NCBI GenBank assembly: GCA_030248215.1
Contig: JASANG010003829.1
Coordinates: forward strand, 88,502-152,501
Source of the DNA: Enoplolaimus lenunculus
Taxonomy: Eukaryota; Nematoda; Enoplea; Enoplida; Thoracostomopsidae
Length of the DNA stretch: 64,000 bases
Reading direction: 5' to 3'
Positions 34,471-47,500 of the stretch are shown one piece after another (positions within the stretch are counted from its first letter, which is position 1; each line of letters opens with the position of its first letter). The position numbers were made by a program, and so were the translations under genes. The notes beneath the pieces are model-generated. The model had not been told where the DNA came from and ran no database searches. It saw nothing but the letters and a program-made list of their open reading frames with translations.

Positions 34471-34914
34471 ATGTACAGTGAAAAACTATTCGCAAACGAA
34501 AAGCCAAACACAATTTTATTTATTACTAAATTTTAGCACACAATATTTGTTTTCATTACTTTTGGTGGTTGTTTAATAGGCTGTGATAGCTCGTTTTGTA
34601 TTCAGTCAGCGAAATCAGATCCAGAAGCGAGCAAAATTTGCCAGTATTATATTAGGTTCCGTTTGAAAATCAAGTTTTAAATAAATGGCATCGAATGTTG
34701 TTTTGCTAAATTATGTTTTACACATATTTTATAGCAGTTAGAAATTTAAAATAACCGTAAAATGGTTAAAAGTGTCAGCGAACTGTATCCATGCGAAATT
34801 TTTTTATATTTCACATCCAAAACTCGACCGGTACAAAGTATACAAGCAGCAGATTTTGTTGGTCAAGCTTTAGATTGTACCCTGTATATATAAATATGTC
34901 TGTTCATATATCTG

Positions 34915-35034
34915 CAATAGGCTATTTTTTGCTTAGGTTTAGGTTTAGGCTTAGGTATAAGCTCAATCGTACGCATAGGCTTACGCTAAAGCTTTAGGAA
35001 TATGCTTATACAACGGTTACGGCATTGTTCTATA
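34915..35034. repeat. TTAGGC-bearing MITE, subfamily A, right part (copy 10)
   Basis: TTTTTGCTTAGGTTTAGG through GGAATATGCTTATACAACGG to CATTGTTCTATA. It ends exactly where a family B element begins. Confidence 0.65.
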
Positions 35035-35225
35035 CACTGCAAAAAATGCTGAGTCAAAGTGACTCTCTCCGCAATAGGCTGTATAAGGAAAAAAACAACA
35101 AAATAAATCCCCAAACAAATGTCCCACCCAGTGAGATGTATTAGCTAGCAGAGACAATTTGACGCGGTTTGTGCCCCCCCCCACAACCCAAATCACATAA
35201 GTTTGACTCAACATTTTTTGCAGTG
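35035..35225. repeat. MITE family B, copy 4 (centre replaced)
   Basis: The outer arms CACTGCAAAAAATGCTGAGTC and GTTTGACTCAACATTTTTTGCAGTG are typical. The central part is diverged and includes a run of C. Confidence 0.75.
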
Positions 35226-38200
35226 TACACTGTTGCACACAACGATTAAAGTAATTGGTTAGACAGACGGCGTAGTTTAGTACTGCATGTTCGTTTGATG
35301 ATACGCAGTTTGTAAGTTCTTACACGCTCCGCGTTTTTTAGTGGCATAAATATGAACAGTCCCGATGAATCTTACCTCGATACAAATCTACTGCAATTCG
35401 TCACCCGACAACTTGTCACCAGGCAGTATTTTACATTGATGGATGACAAATTGATGATGAGTTGACAAGATTTCGGATGACAAGTTGTTCTTTTTGTCGG
35501 TCGCGGTCGCCAAGTGGTCAGACGACAATGTCTCGCTATAAAAACTAATACCGACATACCCTACCTTTAGCCACCCCCTCAATAAAAAAGACTATTATCG
35601 AATCTGACTGGAAAAGAGAGCCCCATTTTATTCGAAAACTTGACAACAACGTATATACATATTAAAACTATACGAAGGCGAGACACTGAAAGTGACACAG
35701 AAACCGCAATAGTTTCACAAGCATTTCTTGCGAACTAAAAAGATTAATATAAGAGCGATATTAAAAAAACTATGAACGAACACAAAAAACAACAACCAAA
35801 ATATATATTAAACGGCACCTTTTAGGTAAAACCTAAATTTAAGGAGCTTACGTCATACTCTTTTGGTCTTGCGTATCTCTCCGGCTGGTAAACCCTTTGC
35901 GCCACAGTGTCCGACAAGTTCTATAGGCTCAGCGCATATAAGGGTATAAATAATAGATACTTTTAAAATTGCTAAAGAATGTGAAAAATATTTAATTTGT
36001 TGGTTTTTCAAACAATTCACTGTTTTGTGAGGCTTGAAATTCATATTTTGCTTGCGCAAGCCGTTCTGTACAATGGTTATCCCCGTGCAAAAACGCATTC
36101 CTGGCAACGAGCGTGAAGTGTGAACTATTTTTTCTACGGTATACGGCAGCATTTAATACCAGCAACCAGAAATACACCAGATTTTCAGCGTTAATACTCA
36201 AACTGGTTTACCTATAAAGAACCAGCAGAGCCGCAGCTCAGCGAGAAATAGTTTTACTGCATGCGCAACTACAAAAAACATAATTCTATTGGGTTATTTG
36301 AATTGGACATAAACTTGCAGTACAAACCCGCATTGCGCTGCTTTAGATCAGTAGCCAGCATTTTAACATACGGTGTGGGTATCAAATGTGAAACGTTTTT
36401 CCGTTGCCTTTTTCAATCCGCGTTTGCCCAAAATAGTACGATTTTGATTTACATCAATAATCAACATTTATCTAAACACGGATTTTTGTTGAAAATTTTT
36501 TTACACCTCTTAATACAATGGCGGATCCAAAAATTGCTAAGTGGACTGGGGAATCACTCGAGCTGTGATACTGAAAAACTCATGATCGAACCATGTTGGA
36601 ATCAGGACGCCATGTTTGCGCTAAACGTTAATGCAAAAATGTGGGGTTTGATTTCTGTTGGGGGCCTAAGCCTGGGAAACTCTTCTTGGGATTGACCGTT
36701 ACTTTTTAACTATTGGTAAGCCCAGAACATGAATTAAGAGCACAGGTATATGTATGTGTTTTTAGGATCTTGGGGGCGGCGGATCCTACCCCCTTGAGTT
36801 TCGAGGTATTCCTCACCCTCAGATTCATTAGGGACGCTAGATTTCAACGGCTGTTTGCTGGCATACTCCTTCAAACTTGTTGCTGTCTTACCGGATTAGA
36901 TTTGCTGGTGGACGGATTTATTTTCGCGTTAATGCTTCAACCCCCCACACCCGGCTATGAACCTACCATTTAGCTAACAGCGACTAAAACGACAGGGAGA
37001 CACGGAGTGGTAGGAAACCCGAATTTTTTCACGCTACGGGGACAGATTTGTTTGCCACGTTTTACCAAGGATCCGTGTGTCTACTGCTGTTATAAAATGT
37101 GAATGTAAATGTCTAAATTTTGCATCGACCATGAACTTCAGAAGGTGTGATTTGCGACCACCGGGGTACGGTTCCACCGTTAGGAACCTGCCCACGATAT
37201 GATAAACTTTTAATGGCTCGTTTTTTATTTCGGCTATTTAGTACCAGTACGCCTATATTAACGATTTCATATCCGACTCAAATTCACACAAAACTTCCTC
37301 CTACATGAGTGGTATATTTTTATTGCTTTTTGTGGTCACTGTTATTGTCGTCCTTGTTATTACTTAGTGTTGTTGTCGTTCGATGTTTGTAAATATGTTC
37401 TCTGGTGAATAAAATGCTGAGGCCAAAACCCTAATTCAGACTATGCCCGTCCGACAGGAATTTAAACCATTTTTTTCCAAGATTCAGTGCTAAAATTGCG
37501 GCTGGCTTCTCGTTCGCGAGATTTTTTTGCTATTATTCCGGTTCCTGACAATTTTCTATAAACGCCACTGGAAATGCGACAAACACATGAAATTTTGAAC
37601 TGAACCTATTCGAGCATAGAAATTTAAAACAATTTCTTTGTGAAGTAACCGCTAACTGTTTGCCTGTGCATTTGATTGTAACAAAAAATTCAGTGCAAAA
37701 CCAATCGTGTCACTTAAAAAGCGTTGGCAGAAAACCGGAACCGGATAACGAATAACGTTTATTTCAAAATTATTTGAAAACTACTCCATGACTCTTATTA
37801 AAACATAGTTGAACACATGCTGCGGTTGTAAGAGTTGCACACTCTTGTATTATGCACACTTGGTATTACTGAGCTGTCGTTCTGGAGCAGGAGGTGTTGT
37901 ATTCGTTTTGTTATTGGCTATAAAAAGCTAACGCTCGTTTAAAATAGCAAATAAACAGAAGCAAAAATTAAGCAAAAAACAAAAAGCAAACTCGTAAAAA
38001 ATTAATAACACAATTAATAAAAATAGAATCAACGATGTCATGTACATCTCATGTAGGTACATCAAGAAAATACAACCAATGTTAAGGCGTAACAGTAGTG
38101 TAAGGTAAATTACTAAGCCTAAGTATAATTCCGAGGTGAAATCCCATTGTGGTGATCAAAATATTTTTCAAATTATTTGCTTAAAATCCCGTTAGGGTCG

Positions 38201-39360
38201 GACCCCTCTTTGGGGTGGGGCACCTCAAATGGCATTATGGGGGGTGGCTGCTCCGACACTGTTCAGATAATATCGCCGTATAATTCAAAGCACCAGAGGC
38301 AAAGAAATGATAGTAAGGAGTACATACTACATATAGGTTTTTGCGTTAGAAAATCCTAGATTTCTAACCAGCGAACAGACAGTAAACAATTTCAACGACA
38401 TCAATAATAAAACAACCAAACCGATTAAATTGTTCAGACAAGAAACACACTGGGTCTCTAGAGGATTCGAAAATGAGTCTAGAATTTAACTATTTTTAAC
38501 ATTTAGGACCGCCGCAAGTATAGGAAAGCTACGTTTGAAGACCAGTTATAATTTAGTTCCATAAATTACTTAGCTAGCGGCAGCAAATACATATATCCAT
38601 TTTTGCATTAAGGAAGATGATTATATTGATGCAATAGGGGCAACATGTGTGCACTTATCATGCAGAAGCCATTACAAGGGGGCATGGCGTGATGCGCCGG
38701 TTACCCCTTCAAAATATTTTGCATACACATATGATCTTCAGAAGAAAAAATTGAGAAATTAACAAATTCATACCCAAACTACAAATCATTAAATCCCGGC
38801 GCCTCCCCTGAAAAAATCCTGTTACTTGCAGTGGTCCAGTGCCTCGTTTCCAATTTCCGCAGTCGAATCGAAGTGGAGCCATCCAGGCCATGCACCGCTC
38901 GCACGAATGGGATACCCCCAGACTAACGAACGAGGAAAATGTATGATTTAGCACTGATACTGCGTTAAACTACTCGCTTGTAACACTCGCAAGGTATTTC
39001 CTGCATTCAATGTTGCGTAGCCTCTCAGAAAATTGTCAGATTTGCGTCTGAAATTTTTATCAATTCCTTTAGTTAAGCATTAAACATTAAACTTCATTTG
39101 CAAAGTTCAACGGTAACGACTAATCTTCTCATTGTTTTTATTTGGGCTCCTATAATTAACAGGGTATTAAACATATCAATCAATGACGCTGCTTTGCGTT
39201 GTAAACTTTCAAGCCACTAAAATCAGAGCTTGTCAAAATTGTATGGCAAAAACTCACTGCACATTAATGAACTTTGATCCACTATTTCAGCAGTTACCAT
39301 ACTTAAATATTACCAATTGGTGATAGCTGCTACACACGGTTAAGTATACAAATAAATCAT
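35226..39360. other. Gene-free stretch downstream of the ENPP-like gene
   Basis: A hAT-like left end (CAATGGCGGATCCA) lies at 36516. CCTAAG remnants lie near 38110. A minus-strand AATAAA at 39142-39137 is a candidate poly(A) signal for the ENPP-like gene. The frames at 36261-36695 and 35853-36201 have no supporting features. Confidence 0.45.
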
Positions 39361-41507
39361 TTAAGCGACAATCAATTCATCTGGCATTGTTTGCTCTGAA
39401 AGATCCAAAACGTCCTGTCCACTACCAAAATCGCTCTCTATACTTTTCAAGTTCTGTGAGGCACCGTGATTCACACCGTTGTCCACCAGATCGAAATCTT
39501 TGTCCATCAAATCAGTCCACATTCCTGATCCTTGTTCAAGCGTGGATATTTGCTCTCGTTTTGAGTCATACAGATGTTCTTTTTCAGCCACGAAATTGTC
39601 CTGGAACACTTCAGGTTGCGACTCGGCGTTTTCCTTCTGGCCAAAAGCCTTAGCAGATTTGTAGTTCCGTGCCGCCAGTAGACCAGTTTCATCCAACCCA
39701 CTAGATTCCATATTGGCTTCATCATTAAATATATCTGCTGAGTTGTTTTCAGTGTTACCATAGATTGCCGAGAAGAAACCGTTTTTCAAAGTTTCGTTAA
39801 TTTTTCCATCGTCGATGTCGACTGCATCTTCCAATCCGCTTCCAATTTCACTCGATTTGTTTTCCTTCAACGAAATTTGAACTTGCGTTGCTGTTGCCTT
39901 GCTAAATTGAACCGTTTTCAAGTTATCAACCTCAGTTGCGTTTCCTTCGATCTGTGTTGAATTCATATTCTCCAAGTCATGTGCCATATTTCGGTTCGTT
40001 CCACCTGCAGCTGAGATGTTTTCCTCATGCCGGATTTCCATTATTATCGCTGTAGTCTTGTTGAATTCATCTCTCCCGCTCAACTGATCGTGAGCTATTT
40101 CGTTTTTATCGTTCTGCGTTGAATAAATTATCTCCGACCCACGTGTCATATTTTGATTGGTTCCAATTTTCATGTTCATCGTTGACGCATCAGTTATAGT
40201 TTCGTTTGTAGTGCCTTTGTTCACACTCTTGCCTACACTCAACGCTTCTCCGAACTTTGAAGTGGTTGTCGCATTTTTGTCGCTCACAACTCCAGTACCA
40301 ACTAAACTTTTACTGCTGTTCATTTTGTCCAAGTCCGAAGTTATATTTGTCTTGTTTGTTACGTCAAAGTTTAAAAAGTTGTCCCTGGTTGAATTTGGTT
40401 CAGTTGTGATTGTTGATGTTGCTATTGTCGCTGTTGTTGCTGCTGTTGTTGGTTTTGTTGTTACAGTTACTGCTGTTGTTATTTCTAGTGTCGGTATTGT
40501 TTTCGGTTCAGACATTAAAGATACCACAGTGACGTCATTCGTCTGGTTCATATTGGAACAGTTGCCTGTGTTGCCAACAGATTTGTTCAACATTACCTCG
40601 TTTTCGTTGGCAGTGATGTAATTATTGACCACCAAAGTACCGTTAGCGGTCAATTTTGTTTCGTTTTCCAACGTCAGTTTCGCTTTATTCAAAAGTTCAG
40701 CTAAGAACAGTTTCGCTGAAACCGAGTCATTGTTTTGAATTTGTTCAACTTTGTCAGAAATTACAAGCTGATTTGTGTCGTTTTCGTCGTGATTTTGAGG
40801 CAGCGAAGCTAAATTAGTCAAATTTGGGCCATATTGCGCTGGGAACTCAGAAACGTTTAAATCAGCGATCTTAGAAAATGCTGAATTATTTGAAATATTT
40901 GACTGGTTTTGACATGGTGAGTTTGACGTTTTTGACGCATTATTTGGTTCATTTGTGGATTTAATAGTGAATATATTGTTCAAACAAAGAGAAGCGTCAG
41001 TAGAATTGTCAAAAATTGTCATATTTGTCAGGTTCGCTTGAGTGGCGTCAAATTTTGAAGTCAAGTCTGCCAAGTTTGTTACATTTACTGGCTGTAAAGC
41101 TTGTAAAAAGTTTGTCAGAAACGGAGATTTGGTAAAAGTTGCAGAATCATATTGCTGATACGTTTTAGCATTGGTTTCAGATATCTGTGTACAGTTTTTG
41201 ATGCTTGTTTCATTGTCAATTTGAGTTGAATTGTTACACGCGTCAGAAATATTTGCAAACTGTTGTGTCTCAGTTGAATTTTTAAATAATTCAGCAACAG
41301 AATCGTTTAGTACGCTAGCTATGTCATTATATTTAGGCGTAAATTGCTGTTTCAGTTGTGGTTGGCCGTTTGTTGACGACAGGAACGGAAGCATTCGTTG
41401 CCATGATCCGTTATTTGGGGCTGGAGCGAAATCGGACAGGTAACACAGCAAATTGTAGATGTCGTTGATGTGAAGATTGCTTTTAATTTGAACGCCTGAG
41501 TGAAAAT
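39361..41507 (-). CDS. ENPP-like gene, exon 8 with sequon-rich tail
   Basis: Acceptor TTTTCAG/ATTTTC. The first 40 codons finish the enzyme fold (INDIYNLLCYLSDFAP, APNNGSW). The other roughly 675 codons are an uninterrupted Asn/Thr/Ser-rich tail with about 38 N-x-S/T sites by eye, a Thr-rich block near the middle (TTKPTTAATTATIATST) and three acidic-flanked Ser-Gly sites (EIGSGLED, EQGSGMW, DFGSGQD). A stop TAA closes at 39361. Confidence 0.9.
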
Positions 41508-44500
41508 CTGAAAATTGCAAAATTAGTTTTATGACTTAAACTTGTAAAAGTAGCAGTTTCAAACATTCTTAATTGTATCTTTATTAATTGAATTTGTAAT
41601 TTTGGGTTTTTGATACGTAAGATTACTTTTGTTACCTTCAAAGTTAAGCATAAACGTGTTAATTGTGTGCATAGTTGTTTACTAATCTGCGCAAAAAAAT
41701 CACTGCAACGTGTAATACATTTTGCGCATGTAAAGATCGGGGGCGGAACGTTTTTCTGTGCGACTAGAAAAGAATAGACTTAAGCTTTAGACTATTTTTT
41801 GCTTGGCTTAGGCTTTGGCTTAGGAATATGCTCATTCTTACGCTTAGGCTTAGACTTAGGTATAGTCTTAGGAATATGATTATAATACTGTTCCGCCCTT
41901 GTTCTTTACATTAGCCAAACACTGTTTGCCTTAAATTTTAGAGAAAGGGCACCCGACGTTTTTACAGTCGAAAGTTTAATTTTAAAGCCGCGCTGTTATC
42001 AAACAGAAATGGTTTTTGTGGATTTTCACATTTTAGTTTTCGAAATTTTCAACTTATGATTCGTCCAAATTCTAAAAAAGTTTTTGACCAGCGTCGCTGT
42101 CCGACACCAGACAGCGCCGCACGACTAGTGAATTTACGACTCCGTTGGGCTAAAACTTGTGTGGGGAGAGTATACAAGGGCCAAATTCTGCTACTGGACT
42201 AAATTTTGCGTAAATCGTACTTGGTCCAATGGCAGCGAATGCACCCCAAACATCTTTGGTCGAGTCGGGGTCATAGCCAGCGTGTCCGCCGCGACGATTC
42301 CAATGATACAACGTGTCAACTTCTCCCTGAAAGAGCAAACATCATAATTTAGGCCAATGTATAACACATGGCCGTGACAGTAGTATAAGCATATTCCTAT
42401 GCTTAAGCTTAAGCAAAAAATAGTCTAATGCTTAAACTTTATTCTATTGTAGTCCCATAACAAAACTTTTCGTTCTGATCTTTACATGGCCCATAATTTT
42501 TCACATTTACCAATATTAAAATATTTGTAAAATCTAAGAAATTTTTCTTATTTTTAAACGTTCCGCCGCTATGTTTACACAACAGAACCTTCAAAATTCT
42601 TCTACACAGGTTTAGCTACAAGTAAACGTGTATTTTGTCAATTTTATCTAGATGTAACGCATTCAACTGCTAAAAACTTTATTTATTAACCAATACTTGG
42701 TGATAAATGATGCTACGCGTATTTGAGAATTTGGGCAAAGTTCGACCCATACTAAAATCTGGACGGAACTTTTTTCTGTGGGACTACAATAGAGAAAGGG
42801 GGCGCCATACTCGTCGTGGGCGTCACCCGTTTGGCGCCGTCCGTCCCCGTGTGGCGCCGCCCGTCCCCGTCTGGCGCCGTCCGCCCCCGTCCATCACCGT
42901 CCGTCAACCGTACGGCGCTGTTCATCACAGTTATTCGTACGCAAGTTACACACGTATGATCCGTATAGTGGCGGACGGCGCCGTACGGGAGACGACGATG
43001 ACAGACGGCGCCGCACGGATGACGGACGGCGCCAGAGGTCAGCAACAGTATAGCGCTATCCTATGCTTGGGCTATAGACGGATTTGTGTTTAGCCTTAAG
43101 AATATGCTTATACTGGTGTTACGGCCGTTTTATACACTGCCCAAAGATCAAATGCTGTTAAAAACACAACTTGATGCTATTTTATCTGTTAGAAATGTTA
43201 GCAAACCTTACCACAGTAACGAGCCAGCCAGGGTCGGCAACAGCAACAACCGGCGCTACGAACGGACCGTCTCGAATGTGCCATCGTTCAGGCATCGTCC
43301 ATTTCCAGTACACGTTTAAATGTGGATGCATTCCATACATCGTGTTAAAAATCTGAAATTTAAGCACAGACTTCATTAATTCCCATTATAATTTAAAGTT
43401 GCCCGCGGTTGCCAATAAATGTTTCGCATTACGCGTCAGCATTTCGAGAAAATTAACCTGTACTAAATATGGCCTGTGCCATAGTGCAAAATTGCAAACT
43501 TTTCACTTTAATGGCTCTATACACAGCAAAAAATGGTGAGTCAAATTGACTCTCTCCGAAATAGGCTCTACGGGACTACACAAACTGAGTCAAATTCGAC
43601 TCAGCCAGAGTCAAACATGCGACTCAGTGAATCGAATTTGACTCTGCCGGAGTCGAGTTTTGACTCAATTTGTGTAGTCCCCCGTAGAGCCTATTTCAAA
43701 GAGAGTCAGTTTGACTCACCATTTTTTGCTGTGTAGATCATAACTTTGGTACTACGATTAAGCACGCAAATATGCACGCCGTGAAATTGCATGAGCTGGA
43801 CAGTGTCTCTCACATTATCCAACCAATCACGTCAAATTCTCAGTTAAAGCGGTAAATGCAACATTTACTGAACAATGCTAACCTGTGGCAAATACTGCCT
43901 ACGAGGGTATATTGGCAAATGTGCACCACCTGGATGAAACGATACTGATGTTTTGAGAAACGGTGCGTAACGACGCAAATCAATAATCAGCGGATAACTT
44001 GGCATCGAAGCTGTTCCAAACGCAGAGCAGATGATAACATTGGTAAATTGTGCCATGTTTCTTGATGCTAACCCGGCGAGTAGGTGTCTAAATCACAGGT
44101 TCAAGTATAGATTTCTTTACCTGGCCCATGCTTTACCTGCGGAAATTTCATTTTTTGCCAGCGAGTATACCAGCGCTAGATTGCGTTTCCAGCGATCTAT
44201 CTTAGCCACTCCTATTTCTTGTGGTGAGGAAAAATTCGTTAAATTTTTTGGCTTATTGATATTTACATAATCGGTTGACCTCAGTGTACGCCACAATAAA
44301 CTTTATTAGTACTAAGCAACAGTCGCTAATGACTCTTTTTACAAGAGTTTGCAACTGGGTACACTCTGTGTGGAAAACACTTTATGTACGCGGTGTCAAA
44401 CATGCTCTCCTTATAGTTTAATTTAGGGATATATTCATGCGATAGCGACCTCCTCCCCTCGAAACAAGGGAGGTCGAACAAAAACGCAACGCCCGGTGGT

Positions 44501-47500
44501 ACATTTTGCACCATGTGTGACCCCAAGAGTTACACACTCTCGTCGTGATCCAATCTTTGTATAAGAAACTTGAATTTTGCAACCCGTGTGAAAAGTACCA
44601 TTGCTGATTATTAGACAAGGGTAAGCAGTTCAAATATGTGCAAATTGTGAACTTTAACATATTTGTAGCAGGTTGTCAAAACAGCTCTTTAAGCGTCTTT
44701 TCGAAAAATCATCACAATTCAGACTCAGAAATTGCTCGAAAGTTATACAAAGGAACCTATTGCGCGACAAAGATTTTATATAAAAAAATCGGCCAATATT
44801 ACTTTTACGGCGTAACAGTATATTAAATATAGTCCTAAGCTTATGCGTTTCAAAAGCGTATTTCTAACCGTAAGCCTAAGCCTAAGGAAAAAAGGTAATC
44901 TAGAATCTAAACCTACTCTTTTATAGACCCACCAGAAACTTGAACGCCCCTTAAAGTGACATGGGCCAAAAATCGTTACTGAAATTGCTGAAACTTCTAG
45001 CAACGCTATACCGGAGCGGAAGCCGATGTCCGCACGCGGCTGTGTTCAAAAATGGCCCTGAGGTTTCTTTTTGGAAGTGAAAAAATTTTGTCGAAAACTT
45101 GAAAAGTGTGTCAACCATAGAATGATTATTACGATCCGAGTAAAAATTTTGATATGCACTTGATTTAGCAAACTTTGACACCATACATAATCAGCGCCGT
45201 ATGTGTCACCCCAATGCCCCCATTTGGAGGGAATCCCTCCCAAAGCGGGTCTTCCACCCTAAGAAAATCTTAAACCAAAAATTTGAAAAATATTTTGATC
45301 ATCCGGTGGTCCACCCTAGCTTGCTCCAGCACTCTGCATAATAAAACCATAACGGTTAGTTCGTTGAAGATGTTGAATCTTAAACTGATTCGCGATAATC
45401 AGGGCTAACCTGATTAAAGCATCGATTTCTGTCAGCCGCATCTGATATTCGGGACTTTTTGGGCCGTTTCGATAGCTTTCTTCCAGCAAACCCCCAGTGT
45501 ACAGCAGCGATAGCGACACATTTGGACTTTGTAACGCATCCAGTGCCTGTAATAAAAATCAAGCTAACACCAGGCCATAGCCAGCTCAATATTTTAGGGA
45601 GGCTAAAAGGTTTTCAAAACCCACATACAAGACTGTAAAATGATTTAAAATCAAAGTTAACGCTTTTACGATACAAAAATTTTTAACGAGAAACTAAATT
45701 TAAGTACATATTACCCCCTTCCTACTATGGATTTGTTCAAATACCATTCTGTGACATACGTCATCGTACGCAAAGCTCGTAGACAGCTCAAAATGCTAAT
45801 GAAAGAAGACAGTTGTAGAAGGGGCGTCCAGCGAGTGCATAGCTCTTACAACTAGGGTTAAGTTCTTTCTAGTGGGTGTCAAAAATTTTGGGATGGCTAA
45901 GCCCTCGTCTGGTTTACGTGAGCGCACTAAGTGTATCCTGTTTCCACGACCAATCTTCACCCGGTCTTATCATGGCTTTGCTAGTCAAGAAATTAGAAAC
46001 TAAAGAAACAGGGATTAGGTTCTAAGCCAACAATTTACGATGCAGTATGTGTACCTAAGGGTCACTCATAGAGGGGCCATGCTGGACGGGCACGCACCGT
46101 TAAATACATTGTAGGCGCTTGAATTGTTAGCTGACAAAATTAAGTGATAGCTGAAACCGTAGACTTAAAGATTACAAGAGAAATTTATCAGAGGTTCGCG
46201 GACACTGAAATAAAATAACGTGACCACAAATCAAAGAATGTTACCTCAATAATTTGTGTTGTTTCTCGTTCAAAATCAAACTCTTGCGTTACCGTAGAAC
46301 ACTTGTCCGGCTGTTCATGTATAGACGACACTTGACAGCCTGGGAAACGATTTGCATAAACGTTTTTGTCCTAAAAAAATATACAAAATTAACCATGAGT
46401 GAAACTGTTCTATCTGTATGAAGTGAAATCACTGTAGGGTGTAGCATAAAATTTGAAACAAGAACGCTCTACACTGATACCACACTGTGAATACCAGTGA
46501 GTTGATTTTAACTCAGAATGAGTTGAATCACTCTGATATCAGTGAGTTGATTTTAACTCGGAATGAGTTGAATCACTCAGTCTGAGTTAAAACTATCAGA
46601 ACTCACAATTGTGAGTTTATTCAAGTTATTCTAATTTAAGTCATCAACTCCCCCGGAATCAACTCAACTCATAGTGAGAATCAACTCAACTCAGAGTGAG
46701 TCAAAGTTTACAGTTATTAACTCAGAAATAACTCACTTTCCGTCTGAGTTGTTTAATTATTAACTCACTGGAATTTACTGTGCAATAGTAGTGGAATGGG
46801 GGCAGAACCAGCCACGATATTGTTCATTTTATTTGGGAAAATATGTAAGTGTTGGAAGTTATTTTGATTATAGGACAAGACCGTTAAACAGGTTGACCAT
46901 ATCAATTATTTTTAACCCGCCCTCCGCCGTCCTTCGTTAATGATATATATATTCGGCACTGCAACTGTCCGTTGAATTAAACGTTTAGTGCGATAATGCA
47001 AGACTATACTTAGGAATGTACTTTCAAAATTTAAGTATATACGCTTTAAAGTTTCGAACTCAACTTATTCGGGCCTGGAGTACTTTATGAGCTACAATTA
47101 GGGATAATTGACATTTACGGACTCTAATTAGGGTTTTGGGACTCTATCCGCTTACGGACTCTTATTAGGGATACGGACTCTTATTGATTGGTACTCAAAA
47201 TGGGGACCCCTTATTACTCCCGCCTTTTATACGGGTCAATGCAGTATACGAATTTGACCAAAAAATCCCTGAATTAAACTCTCAGCCGTTAATGATTAGC
47301 TGAATTGGAAATTGCTTACAGACAATTTTGCCGTTTGCCATATTGGGTCTCCGTTAGCATTCCATATCACCCTTTGTGATTTGGGCTGCTGTGGAGGTAA
47401 CACAGCAGTTCCGCGAACAAACATTGACTTGGTTTTGTAGTCGTACATATGATCATCAGTGATTCCATGGCTCTCAGGGTATAAGCCTAAAATGCGAGCA

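Noticed and set aside
40157-40621. 154-codon plus-strand frame opposite the ENPP tail
   Set aside because: Shadow of exon 8; the hydrophobic Val/Leu run is the antisense of the Asn/Thr-rich tail.
42707-43093. 128-codon Arg/Pro-rich plus-strand frame
   Set aside because: It lies wholly in the nested A and E hairpin elements and inside an intron of the ENPP-like gene.
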